Shown: one piece after another, positions 9,208 to 17,902 of the stretch
Numbering within the stretch: the stretch's first letter is position 1
How the letters are laid out: every line of letters begins with the position of its first letter
NCBI RefSeq assembly: GCF_014251695.1
Contig: NZ_CP059195.1
Coordinates: forward strand, 124,001 to 188,000
Reading direction: 5' to 3'
Length of the DNA: 64,000 nt
Origin: Blattabacterium cuenoti
Lineage (GTDB): Bacteria > Bacteroidota > Bacteroidia > Flavobacteriales > Blattabacteriaceae
Notes under the pieces: generated by a model
Seen by the model: the letters and a program-made list of their open reading frames with translations, nothing else
What the model was told of the DNA's origin: nothing
Databases searched by the model: none
Made by a program: the position numbers and the translations under genes

Positions 9208-10677
9208 ATGAATCAATTAACCAAACGTAATGAAAATTACTCAAAATGGTACAATGAAATAATTGTAAAATCAGAGTTAGCAGAATTTTCCGGAATACGT
9301 GGTTTTATGATAATAAAACCATATGGATATTCTTTATGGGATAGGATGAAAAAAATACTAGATAAAATGTTAAAATTAACTGGACATCAAAACATTTATT
9401 TTCCTTTGCTTATTCCAAAATCTGCTTTTTCAAAAGAAAAAGAACATACTGAAATTTTTTCTGAAGGATGTGCAATAGTTACACATTCTAGATTAAAAAA
9501 AAATAAAGATAAAGAAGAATTAATTGTTGATCCTGAATCTAAATTACAAGAAGAACTAGTAATTAGACCTACCTCAGAAAGTATAATATGGAAAACTTAC
9601 AAACGTTGGATTCAATCTTATCGAGACTTACCTCTTTTATTAAATCAGTGGGGAAATGCATTAAGATGGGAAATGAGAACTCGCTTTTTTTTAAGAACTA
9701 CTGAATTTTTATGGCAAGAAGGGCATACTGCGCATTCTACAGAAAAAGAAGCAATAGAAGAAGCTATTAAAATATTAAATATTTATACAGATTTTTCAGA
9801 AAAATTTATGGCTATTCCTGTATTACAGGGAATAAAACCATATATGGATAAATTTTCTGGATCAGAAAAAACATATTGTATAGAAGCGCTTATGCAAGAT
9901 GGAAAAGCTTTGCAAATTGCCACTTCACATTTTTTAGGACAAAATTTTTCAAAAGCTTTTGATGTAAAATTTACTAATTTTAACGGAAAAAAAGAATATG
10001 CATGGGGAACTTCTTGGGGGGTATCTACAAGATTAATAGGTGGATTAATCATGTCTCATTCTGATGATAAAGGATTAATTTTACCTCCAAAAATAGCTCC
10101 TATACAAATTATTATAATACCTATATATTATGAAAAAAAATATATTATTATTAATAAAATAGCAGAAGATATTTTAAATTCTTTAAAAGAAAAAAAAATA
10201 AGAGTAAAATATGATAATAGAGAAATATTTACTCCAGGATGGAAATTTCATGAATATGAAATGAAAGGAATTCCCATACGAATTAGTATAGGAAAAAATG
10301 AAATACAAAATGGGGAAGTAGAAATTTTTAGAAGAGATACATATGAAAAAATATATCTACCTTGGATTGATTTAAAAAATTCCATACCAAAATTACTAGA
10401 TGAAATACAAAAAAATATTTATAAAAAAGCTTTTCATAGAACTCAAAGATTAATCATTAAATCAGATTATTACAATGATTTTAAAAATCAAATAAATCAT
10501 TCAGGAGGGTTTATTTTTGCTCATTGGGATGGAACAAAAAATACAGGTAAAAAAATACAAAAAGAAACAGAAGCAACTATACGTTGTATTCCTATGTATA
10601 ATGAAAAGGAAAAAGGAAAATGTATTTTTTCAGGAAAGCCTTCTTTACAAAGGGTCGTTTTTTCTAAATCCTATTAA
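9208..10677 (+). CDS. proS: Prolyl-tRNA synthetase (archaeal/eukaryotic type)
   Basis: Charges tRNA-Pro. At 489 residues it is the short archaeal/eukaryotic-type enzyme without the inserted editing domain of E. coli ProRS (572). Class II motifs are visible: motif 2 FLRTTEFLWQEGH at about 168-180 and motif 3 with SHSDDKGLILPP at about 283-294. An anticodon-binding domain at about 300-395 is followed by a C-terminal extension ending in Tyr. It overlaps the convergent pyrD by 4 bases. Confidence 0.96.
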   Translation: MNQLTKRNENYSKWYNEIIVKSELAEFSGIRGFMIIKPYGYSLWDRMKKILDKMLKLTGHQNIYFPLLIPKSAFSKEKEHTEIFSEGCAIVTHSRLKKNKDKEELIVDPESKLQEELVIRPTSESIIWKTYKRWIQSYRDLPLLLNQWGNALRWEMRTRFFLRTTEFLWQEGHTAHSTEKEAIEEAIKILNIYTDFSEKFMAIPVLQGIKPYMDKFSGSEKTYCIEALMQDGKALQIATSHFLGQNFSKAFDVKFTNFNGKKEYAWGTSWGVSTRLIGGLIMSHSDDKGLILPPKIAPIQIIIIPIYYEKKYIIINKIAEDILNSLKEKKIRVKYDNREIFTPGWKFHEYEMKGIPIRISIGKNEIQNGEVEIFRRDTYEKIYLPWIDLKNSIPKLLDEIQKNIYKKAFHRTQRLIIKSDYYNDFKNQINHSGGFIFAHWDGTKNTGKKIQKETEATIRCIPMYNEKEKGKCIFSGKPSLQRVVFSKSY

Positions 10678-11618
10678 ATATTTTTTAATTTTCCTTTAAA
10701 ATTATTGATAGATGAATAATTTTTTTTTTCTAAAATAAAAGTCAATTCTTTTTTTAATCTCTCGAATACCATAATTCCCTCTTTCATAAATTGTGTTCCA
10801 ATTTGAACAGCGCTCGCTCCACATAATATATGTTCAAAAATATCTTTTCCAGAAGAAATTCCTCCACATCCTATTATAGAAATGTCTTTTCTAAGATAAG
10901 TATAAAACTTATGAATATTAGCCAAAGCAAATGGCTTTATAATTGATCCACCTATCCCTCCAAATCCTTTTTTTGGTCGTATGACTATTGATTCTTTATT
11001 GGCATCAATAAAGAGACCATTAGGTAAACTATTAATACAAGTAACAAAAAAAATAGGAAATTGATTTAAAATCAATGCTATATTTTTAATATGTGCATCT
11101 TGAAAATAAGGAGGCAGTTTAATTCCTAAAGGTTTTTTATTAAATTTAAATATATTTTCCATGAAATTTGATATTTTGCAAAAATCATAACCTAATATAT
11201 TTTCTTTTTCAATAAGATTAGGACAAGACAAATTTAATTCTATAGCAGTTATTTTTGAAGATTGATTTGCTTTTTTAACGAGAAAATAATTTTCTTCTGT
11301 AGATAATCCAGATATAGAAAGAAAAATAGGTTTATTTATTTTTTTTCTTTCTAAAAAATTTAGATAAAAATTGATCCCAAGATTAGGCAATCCCATAGAA
11401 TTTATACTTCCCATATCCCATTCAAAATATCTAGGGGGGACATTTCCTTCTCTTGGTTTGTATGTACAACTTTTTGTAACAACTACACCAGAAAAACTAT
11501 TTAATAAATTGGATAGTTCTTGATCTGTAGAACAAAGAACTCCTGACGCATTCATAATACATAACGGAAGTTTTATTCCGTTTATATTAGTAGAAATATC
11601 TATTTTTTTCATAATCAT
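10674..11618 (-). CDS. pyrD: Dihydroorotate dehydrogenase, class 1A (fumarate-type)
   Basis: Oxidises dihydroorotate to orotate in pyrimidine synthesis. Overall (314 residues) it follows the soluble fumarate-dependent class 1A enzymes such as Lactococcus PyrDA. Examples are MNASGVLCSTDQEL, REGNVPPRYFEWDMGSINSM, the catalytic-Cys loop ELNLSCPNL, GIKLPPYF, NGLFIDANKESIVIRPK, GFGGIGGSIIKP and CGASAVQIGTQF. There is no membrane helix and no neighbouring pyrK, which argues against classes 2 and 1B. MIM at the start leaves 11618 or 11612 possible. It is divergent from pyrEF by 62 bp. Confidence 0.93.
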   Translation of the reverse strand: MIMKKIDISTNINGIKLPLCIMNASGVLCSTDQELSNLLNSFSGVVVTKSCTYKPREGNVPPRYFEWDMGSINSMGLPNLGINFYLNFLERKKINKPIFLSISGLSTEENYFLVKKANQSSKITAIELNLSCPNLIEKENILGYDFCKISNFMENIFKFNKKPLGIKLPPYFQDAHIKNIALILNQFPIFFVTCINSLPNGLFIDANKESIVIRPKKGFGGIGGSIIKPFALANIHKFYTYLRKDISIIGCGGISSGKDIFEHILCGASAVQIGTQFMKEGIMVFERLKKELTFILEKKNYSSINNFKGKLKNI

Positions 11619-11655
11619 ATTAATTCATTTTAATAATATCCAAGTATAAAATTTT

Positions 11656-11663
11656 TAACTTTA
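11656..11663 (+). promoter_or_regulatory. Possible -7 box (TAACTTTA) for the UMP synthase gene
   Basis: One mismatch from TAnnTTTG, 17 bases before the ATG in the short pyrD/pyrEF divergent gap. Weak evidence on its own. Confidence 0.25.
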
Positions 11664-11680
11664 TACAAACAGCTTTTTTT

Positions 11681-13045
11681 ATGGAAGAAAAAGAACAATT
11701 TTTTTTAGAAATTTATAATTTAGGAATCATAAAATTTGGAAATTTTACATTAAAAAGTGGGATGAATTCTCCTATATACATAGATTTTCGTCCAATAGCT
11801 TCTAGACCAGATTTATTAATAAAATTATCTGATTTACTAATTCATGAAGTTCAATCTTGTAATTTTGAACTAATTTGTGGAGTACCATACGCTGCTTTGC
11901 CTATAGCTACTACTTTATCCTTGAGATCAAAAATTCCATTAATTATTAAAAGAAAAGAAAATAAAGGATATGGAACAGAACGAATGATTGAAGGAATATA
12001 TAAAACAGGACAAAACTGTCTGATTATAGAAGATGTTATCACAAGTGGAGATAGTTTATTAAAAACTTTAATAGATCTTGAAAAAGAAGGTTTAATAATT
12101 AAAAATATTATGTCTATTCTTGATAGAGAACAAGGAGGAATAGAAAATATAAAAAAAAGAGGATATAACATACGAACTTTATTTAGAATAGGAGAAGTTT
12201 TCAAAATTTTAGAAAAAAAACATTTCTTAAAGGAGAAAGAAATACATATGATTCAATTTTTTTTTCAAAAAAAAAATATCAAAAATATTCAAAATAAGCG
12301 AATCTCTTATGAAGAAAAAAAAGAAATAATTTCTCATCCTATAGGAAAAAAACTTATAGACATTACCTTGAAAAAAAAAACAAACTTAATAGTTTCTGCT
12401 GATCTAATACATTCTAAAAATATTTTAAAATTAGTCAATTTAATTGGCGATAGAATTTGTGGATTAAAACTTCATGTAGATATTATAAATGATTTTTCGT
12501 TTTCATTTATAAATTATCTTAAAAAAATTTCTATAGAAAAAAAATTTTTATTATTAGAAGATAGAAAATTATGTGATGTTGGTTCAACTAATTATCTTCA
12601 ATTGCATTATGGAATCCATAAAATTTCTTCTTGGGCAGATATCATTACGATCCACGTCCTTTCTGGTAGTATGAGTTTACAAAACTTGAATATTCCTTCT
12701 AATATGGGATTGATTACAATATCTGAGATGTCTTCTTGTGGAAGATTATCCGATGATAATTATATAAGAAAAGCACTAAAGATTTCTTTAAAAAATTCAA
12801 AAGTTATTGGGACTGTAGCACAAAGAAAAGTAGATGATAGATTGTTACTATTTACTCCTGGTATTCATTTTTCTAAACAAAAAAATAACGTAGGAAATAA
12901 TTATATTCATCCTGTTCAAGCTTTTGAAAAAAATGGAAGTGATTTTATTATTGTGGGAAAAGGGATTTATCAATCTGGTAATCCAAAAATAGCAGCAGAA
13001 AAATATAGAAACGCAGGATGGAAAGCTTATATAAATGGACTATGA
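11681..13045 (+). CDS. pyrEF: Bifunctional UMP synthase: orotate phosphoribosyltransferase / OMP decarboxylase fusion
   Basis: A single 454-residue protein for the last two steps to UMP. OPRT covers about 1-185, with FTLKSGMNSPIYIDFR at 22-37 and the PRPP loop LIIEDVITSGDS at 114-125. OMP decarboxylase covers about 215-454, with GLKLHVDI at 261-268, the catalytic Asp-Lys-Asp segment LLEDRKLCDVGST at 291-303 and GSDFIIVGKGIYQSG near the end. The domain order and the DRKxxDVG form of the decarboxylase are those of eukaryotic UMP synthases. No separate pyrE or pyrF occurs in the window. Confidence 0.93.
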   Translation: MEEKEQFFLEIYNLGIIKFGNFTLKSGMNSPIYIDFRPIASRPDLLIKLSDLLIHEVQSCNFELICGVPYAALPIATTLSLRSKIPLIIKRKENKGYGTERMIEGIYKTGQNCLIIEDVITSGDSLLKTLIDLEKEGLIIKNIMSILDREQGGIENIKKRGYNIRTLFRIGEVFKILEKKHFLKEKEIHMIQFFFQKKNIKNIQNKRISYEEKKEIISHPIGKKLIDITLKKKTNLIVSADLIHSKNILKLVNLIGDRICGLKLHVDIINDFSFSFINYLKKISIEKKFLLLEDRKLCDVGSTNYLQLHYGIHKISSWADIITIHVLSGSMSLQNLNIPSNMGLITISEMSSCGRLSDDNYIRKALKISLKNSKVIGTVAQRKVDDRLLLFTPGIHFSKQKNNVGNNYIHPVQAFEKNGSDFIIVGKGIYQSGNPKIAAEKYRNAGWKAYINGL

Positions 13046-13179
13046 ATAATCATATTCTATTGACAGAATAGAAGTTTCTAAAAAAAAAATTAATGATACT
13101 GATTATATTTTTATTTAATTTGTATATATAGTCATATTTTATATATATAATAAAAAATTCTTTTTAAGAAATTTTGAGT

Positions 13180-13755
13180 ATGAAATGGATAAATTCATTA
13201 ATTAGTTGTTTTATGATACTTTTTAGCATTATAGACATATTAGGGAATGCTCCCATAATTATGGGATTTAAATCAAAGGGGAATATTATAGAGACTAAAA
13301 AAGTTATAATTACTTCTCTTATAATATTTTTATCATTCCTTTTTTTAGGACAACCTATGTTAAAACTCATTGGAGTTGATGTCCATTCATTTTCTGTTGC
13401 TGGATCCATAGTATTATTTTTCATTGGTTTAGAAATGATATTAGGGAGAGATCTTCATAAGGTCACAAAAAATGCTCAAACTTCTATTGTACCAATAGCT
13501 TTTCCACTTATAGCTGGGCCTGGATCTTTAACCACTTTGATTTCATTAAGAGCAACTTATGATGTTAATATCATTCTTTTATCTCTTATTTTGAATATGA
13601 TCGTCGTTTATTTTGTAATAGATAGATGTGATTTTATAGCAGAAAAAATTGGTAATAACGGATTAGATATTTTAAAGAAAATATTTGGAATTGTTTTATT
13701 AGCTTTTGCAGTAAAAATTTTTGGTGCTAATGCTAGTCAATTGTTTCAACAATAA
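13180..13755 (+). CDS. MarC family membrane protein
   Basis: A 191-residue polytopic membrane protein of the MarC/UPF0056 family, whose function is unsettled. Six hydrophobic segments are visible and the family hallmark PLIAGPGSLTTLIS is at about 107-120. An upstream TTG at 13174 would add two residues, but the ATG at 13180 is the more likely start. The 3' end overlaps the convergent, frameshifted rnpA by 29 bases. Confidence 0.88.
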   Translation: MKWINSLISCFMILFSIIDILGNAPIIMGFKSKGNIIETKKVIITSLIIFLSFLFLGQPMLKLIGVDVHSFSVAGSIVLFFIGLEMILGRDLHKVTKNAQTSIVPIAFPLIAGPGSLTTLISLRATYDVNIILLSLILNMIVVYFVIDRCDFIAEKIGNNGLDILKKIFGIVLLAFAVKIFGANASQLFQQ

Positions 13756-14102
13756 TTTTTTTTATTTTATTGAAAATTTTTATAATAGATTCATTAACAT
13801 TTTTAAATTCAGGTAAATCAAAAGCTTTATAAATAAAAATTATATAATAATTTTTATTTATAATCTCTTTTTCTAAAATTGATTTATTTAAAAAAAAAGA
13901 AGCTTTCAATAAACGCTTTATTCTATTTCTATGAACTGATTTTTTAAAATTTTTTTTTTACTAAAGTTCCAACGAGGTTTATTGACAAATTTTTTTTAAA
14001 ATTTGTTTTTTTTGATAAAAAAACAGATAAAATAGGATATATAAACAAATATTTTCCATTTTTTATTACTTTCTCAAAAATTTTTTTTTCTTGAAATTGC
14101 AT
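13727..14102 (-). CDS. rnpA: RNase P protein component, frameshifted at an A10 tract
   Basis: Protein cofactor of RNase P. From the ATG at 14102 the frame reads MQFQEKKIFEKVIKNGKYLF and on to SINLVGTLVKKKF, then hits TAA at 13944-13946 just past a run of ten A (minus strand; T at 13950-13959). Removing one A restores KKNFKKSVHRNRIKRLLKAS, with the RnpA signature RNRIKR, and an open frame to TAG at 13727-13729. The total would then be about 125 residues, normal for RnpA. It starts 28 bases downstream of fbp. It may be a real lesion rescued by polymerase slippage, or a one-base sequence error. Confidence 0.85.
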
Positions 14103-14130
14103 TTTTAATATGTTAATAAATAATTAAAAT

Positions 14131-15132
14131 TTATTCATAATTTATCATAAACTCTTCTAATTTAGTAACCATTCCTATAGGACCGCAAAAAAATGGAGTT
14201 CTTTGATGTAATTTAGTAGGTTTTATGTCTAAAATACGTTTTTTTCCATTGGAAGCTTTCCCTCCAGCTTCTTCTGCTAAAAAAGCCATAGGATTACATT
14301 CATAAAGCAATCTTAATTTTCCTTCTGGAGAAGAAGCTGTTTTAGGATAAATATATATTCCTCCTTGTATTAGATTTCTATGAAAATCCCCCACTAAAGA
14401 TCCAATATATCTTGCTGTATAGGGTCTATTATCTTTTTGTTCTTGACAATATCTAATAAATCTCCTAATTCCATTCGAAAATTTTGCATAATTTCCTTCA
14501 TTAATAGAATAAATTCTTTCCGCATTAGGAAAACGAAGATTCGAATGAGATAAGTAAAATGTTCCAACTGAAGGATCTAAAGTAAATCCATGTACTCCAT
14601 TTCCAATACTATATACCAATATAGTAGAGGATCCATAAATAATATATCCTGCAAGAATTTGTTTATTTCCTTTTTGCAAAAAATCTTCTATTGTTAAATT
14701 CATTTGAATAGAAGATTTTCTCATATATACAGAAAATATAGTTCCAATAGATACGTTTACATCTATATTAGAAGAACCATCAAGTGGATCTATTAAAACA
14801 ATACATTGATTTTTGAAAAAATTTTCTTGTTCCCCTTTGATTACTATAAAATCTTTACTTTCTTCAGAAGCTATTCCGCATACAACATTTCTACTTTTAA
14901 AAGATTCTATGAAAGCTCGATGAGCAAAATCATCTAATTTTTGTTGATTTTCTCCTTGAATATTAGTAAAGCCAGAACTTCCTATAAGTTCTTCTGTTAA
15001 TCCTGCTTTATTGACTTCTTTATGAATTGCTTTAGAAGCTAATTTTATAGAACTAAATAATCGTAATAATGCTTCAGTTGAATATGAAAAACGATCTCTA
15101 TTTTCTATAATAAATTCTCCTAATGTATACAT
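14131..15132 (-). CDS. fbp: Fructose-1,6-bisphosphatase, class I
   Basis: Hydrolyses fructose 1,6-bisphosphate to fructose 6-phosphate, the committing step of gluconeogenesis. It has 333 residues, the normal length. The metal-binding motif [19 protein letters not shown] is at about 112-130 and the substrate-binding stretch [19 protein letters not shown] at about 265-284. The class II aldolase at 52.7 kb would supply its substrate. It is followed by rnpA on the same strand after 28 bases and is divergent from plsC. Confidence 0.96.
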   Translation of the reverse strand: MYTLGEFIIENRDRFSYSTEALLRLFSSIKLASKAIHKEVNKAGLTEELIGSSGFTNIQGENQQKLDDFAHRAFIESFKSRNVVCGIASEESKDFIVIKGEQENFFKNQCIVLIDPLDGSSNIDVNVSIGTIFSVYMRKSSIQMNLTIEDFLQKGNKQILAGYIIYGSSTILVYSIGNGVHGFTLDPSVGTFYLSHSNLRFPNAERIYSINEGNYAKFSNGIRRFIRYCQEQKDNRPYTARYIGSLVGDFHRNLIQGGIYIYPKTASSPEGKLRLLYECNPMAFLAEEAGGKASNGKKRILDIKPTKLHQRTPFFCGPIGMVTKLEEFMINYE

Positions 15133-15295
15133 GCATTTATCAGGAAATACTTTTTTTATAATATAAAGATCAGATTTTTTTTTAAAAAAACTTTATATCA
15201 TATTTTAATTTATATACAAATTTTTGTTTAAATATGATAAATTAACTTTTTAGGTTATTATGAATTTTATATATTTCTATTAATTTTATCTTTTA

Positions 15296-16048
15296 ATGAA
15301 AATTATACAAATATCATTCATATTATTATGGCGTACATGGTTTTTTATAATAAATATATTTCTGATACCTTTATGGGCCGGAGCATCTATCCCTTTTCTT
15401 TTTAAAGAGAAACATTACACCATCGCATATTGGTTTCATCAAATGTGGGCTAGAAGTAATCTTTTCCTCATGGGTTTTTGGTATGTATTAGAAAAAGATA
15501 AAGAAATATTAGATAAAAATAAACAATATGTAATTATCAGTAATCATAGTTCTATAATGGATATTATGTTAATTTACTCTTTGATGAGAGATCATCCTTT
15601 GGTTTTTGTGGGTAAGGCAGAATTAGCTAAGCTCCCTTTTTTTGGATTTGTTTATAAAAAAAGTAATATTCTTATTGACAGGAATAATTTATCTAGTTGT
15701 ATAAAAGTATTTAAAAAAATAGAAGATAAAGTCGTCTCTGGAAAAAGTGTTTGTATCTTTCCAGAAGGAGGTGTTCCTAAACCTTATATTTTTTTGGACC
15801 ATTTTAAGAGTGGAGCTTTTTTTATCGCTATTATTAAAAAAATCCCTATTATTCCTTTTACGATAGCTGATATAAAAACAAAATTTCCTAGTTTTTCTAT
15901 CATAAAAGGAAGACCAGGAAAAATTAGGATTAAACAACATCATTCCATATCAACAAAAAATTTATCCTTAAAAGATAAGGATAATTTAAAAGAAAAATGT
16001 TTTAATTTAATTAAATATCAATTAGAAAAATTTGAACGTGAAAAATAA
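15296..16048 (+). CDS. plsC: 1-acyl-sn-glycerol-3-phosphate acyltransferase
   Basis: Acylates lysophosphatidic acid to phosphatidic acid at the membrane. It has 250 residues. A hydrophobic N-terminus (about 5-40) is followed by the catalytic NHX4D motif as NHSSIMD at 82-88, and later FPEGGVPKP at 156-164 (the PEG substrate-binding motif) and IPIIPFTIAD. The family also includes lyso-ornithine acyltransferases, so the exact acceptor is inferred. rnhA follows 24 bases downstream. Confidence 0.9.
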   Translation: MKIIQISFILLWRTWFFIINIFLIPLWAGASIPFLFKEKHYTIAYWFHQMWARSNLFLMGFWYVLEKDKEILDKNKQYVIISNHSSIMDIMLIYSLMRDHPLVFVGKAELAKLPFFGFVYKKSNILIDRNNLSSCIKVFKKIEDKVVSGKSVCIFPEGGVPKPYIFLDHFKSGAFFIAIIKKIPIIPFTIADIKTKFPSFSIIKGRPGKIRIKQHHSISTKNLSLKDKDNLKEKCFNLIKYQLEKFEREK

Positions 16049-16072
16049 AATAATTAATTTCATGAATTATTC

Positions 16073-16546
16073 GTGAACAAAAAAATTCATATTTATACTG
16101 ACGGTTCTTCAAAAGGTAATCCTGGCCCAGGAGGGTATGGAATTTTTATAGAAATATTTTTTGGTTATTATTATAATAGAAAAATAATTTCAGAAGGATT
16201 TCGTTATACAACTAATAATAGAATGGAATTATTATCAGTAATAGTGGGATTAGAAAAAATCAAAAACAAAAAACAAAATATTGTTATTTTTACTGATTCT
16301 AAATATATAGTGAATACTGTCCAAAATAAATGGATTTATAAATGGAAAAAAAATAATTTTCACAATAAAAAAAATGTAGATTTGTGGAAAAGATTTTTAG
16401 ATTTATTTTATAACCATTCTATTATATTTCATTGGATAAAAAGTCACAATTATCATTATATCAATGATTTTTGCGACCGATTATCTGTAGGGGCTTCTAA
16501 AAAAAAAAGTCTAAAAATAGATTACGTATATGAAAAACAGACATAA
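16073..16546 (+). CDS. rnhA: Ribonuclease HI
   Basis: Degrades RNA in RNA-DNA hybrids. It has 157 residues from a GTG start. Catalytic acidic residues are placed as in the family: IYTDGSSKGNPGPGGYG (Asp near residue 8), NNRMELLSVI (Glu), FTDSKYIV (Asp) and, near the C-terminus, NDFCDRLSVGASKK (Asp). HWIKSHNYH supplies the active-site-loop His. The last 36 bases overlap the convergent methyltransferase gene. Confidence 0.94.
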   Translation: MNKKIHIYTDGSSKGNPGPGGYGIFIEIFFGYYYNRKIISEGFRYTTNNRMELLSVIVGLEKIKNKKQNIVIFTDSKYIVNTVQNKWIYKWKKNNFHNKKNVDLWKRFLDLFYNHSIIFHWIKSHNYHYINDFCDRLSVGASKKKSLKIDYVYEKQT

Positions 16547-17350
16547 ACTAGCATAATTTTTTTGTCTAATAATTTCATATATAATTATAGACATTGCATT
16601 ACTGACATTTAATGAGTCTATATATCCAAACATAGGAATAGTTATAATTTTATTAGATTTTTTTAACCAAATATTTGATACTCCCTTATTTTCAGAACCA
16701 AAAACAATAGCTATATTATTACAATGAGAAAATTTAGTCTGATATAGATTCATTACTTTTTTGTGTTTATAAAATCCTGTTGTTACAATTTTTATTTTAT
16801 TTTTTTGTAACCAATACATGATTGATTCTATTTTTTCAATAAAAATATTTCTTGTAAAAATACTTCCTAAACTACATCTGATAATATTAGAATTATATAC
16901 ATAAGTTTTCATGTTACATAGTATAATAATATTAATATTTACAGCATCAGCTATTCTTAACATAGATCCTATATTTCCCGGTTTTTCTATCCCATCTAGG
17001 ATAAGTATTAAAGAAGAATTTTGATTAGAAATTTTTATATTTTTCAATTGATTCATATATTTTTTTTCTTTAAATAAAGCAATAATTCCACTAGAATTAT
17101 CTCTATACGCTAATTTTTTAAAAATTTTTATACTAATCAAAAAAGTTATAGAATGAAATGACTGAATCATTTCATATTTATGAAATATTTTTTCACATAT
17201 AAATATTTTTGTTGGAGTAAAATTTCCTTTTATAGCCATTTCAAATTCTTTTATTCCTTCAACAAAAAAAATATTCATATTATTTTTTTTGTTAAAAATT
17301 TTTATCAAATATTTAATTTTTGTATTTTGAATACTGAATATTTTTTTCAT
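16511..17350 (-). CDS. TrmH/SpoU family RNA 2'-O-methyltransferase
   Basis: A 279-residue SPOUT-class methyltransferase acting on tRNA or rRNA ribose. An N-terminal substrate-binding region covers about 1-105. The SPOUT motifs are ILDGIEKPGNIGSMLRIADA at about 129-148, IVFGSENKGVS at about 217-227 and PMFGYIDSLNVSNAMSI at about 239-255, which together form the knotted SAM site. The target nucleotide cannot be read from sequence. The C-terminal CLFFIYVIYF lies in the overlap with rnhA and looks like read-through into its neighbour. Confidence 0.88.
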   Translation of the reverse strand: MKKIFSIQNTKIKYLIKIFNKKNNMNIFFVEGIKEFEMAIKGNFTPTKIFICEKIFHKYEMIQSFHSITFLISIKIFKKLAYRDNSSGIIALFKEKKYMNQLKNIKISNQNSSLILILDGIEKPGNIGSMLRIADAVNINIIILCNMKTYVYNSNIIRCSLGSIFTRNIFIEKIESIMYWLQKNKIKIVTTGFYKHKKVMNLYQTKFSHCNNIAIVFGSENKGVSNIWLKKSNKIITIPMFGYIDSLNVSNAMSIIIYEIIRQKNYASLCLFFIYVIYF

Positions 17351-17363
17351 ATTTGTTTATATA

Positions 17364-17774
17364 ATGATTTATAATAAATCCGATGATTTGGTTTATATGA
17401 ATATGGCAGTGGAACATTCAAAATTATCTTTTTGTAAAAAAAAAAAAGTAGGGGCTGTCATAGTTAAAAATAAAAAAATTATATCCAATGGATATAATCG
17501 TACTCCACACGGATTGAATCATATATGTGAAGATCATAACGGAGATACAAAATGGTATGTTATACATGCAGAAGCAAATGCTATATTAAAAATATCTTCT
17601 TCTTTTTTATCCTGTAAAGGAGCTTCTATATATATTACTCATTTTCCATGTAAAGAATGTTGTAAACTCATTTATTTATCTAATATAAAAAGAGTTATTT
17701 ATTTATATGAAAAAAATGATGAAGGATTTATTTTTTTAAGTAAATTTAAAATAAAAATAGAAAAACTAAATTAA
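17364..17774 (+). CDS. Deoxycytidylate (dCMP) deaminase
   Basis: A 136-residue zinc-dependent deaminase that converts dCMP to dUMP, the thymidylate precursor used by ThyA (25.3 kb). The zinc site is HAEANAIL at about 71-78 with PCKECCK at about 98-104. The phosphate-binding surroundings NGYNRTPHG fit dCMP deaminases of the ComEB type. It contains a run of 12 A at 17436-17447 (Lys codons), prone to slippage. It is divergent from the TrmH-type gene by 13 bp. Confidence 0.9.
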   Translation: MIYNKSDDLVYMNMAVEHSKLSFCKKKKVGAVIVKNKKIISNGYNRTPHGLNHICEDHNGDTKWYVIHAEANAILKISSSFLSCKGASIYITHFPCKECCKLIYLSNIKRVIYLYEKNDEGFIFLSKFKIKIEKLN

Positions 17775-17808
17775 ATATATATTTTTTTTACAAATTGTTA
17801 TTAAAAAA

Positions 17809-17891
17809 ACCCAGGTGGCGAAATTGGTAGACGCGTTGGACTCAAAATCCAATGATTTAATATCATGCGGGTTCGAATCCCGCTCTGGGTA
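17809..17891 (+). tRNA. tRNA-Leu (anticodon CAA)
   Basis: An 83-nt class II tRNA. The acceptor ACCCAGG pairs with TCTGGGT (one G-T pair); discriminator A at 17891. The anticodon stem TTGGA/TCCAA encloses CTCAAAA with anticodon CAA at 17843-17845. It has a variable arm and the T-loop TTCGAAT. It reads UUG codons. It ends 11 bases before the convergent ureC stop. Confidence 0.97.
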
Positions 17892-17902
17892 TGTTCTTAT
17901 TT

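Noticed and set aside
13055-13073. TTCTATT/AATAGAA hairpin after the UMP synthase gene as a terminator
   Set aside because: Only 7 AT-rich pairs and followed by A, not T, on the plus strand; expected often by chance here.
15196-15239. 10-bp inverted repeat TATCATATTT in the fbp/plsC divergent gap
   Set aside because: The arms are almost all A/T with a 24-base loop; too easily random in this composition to call an operator.
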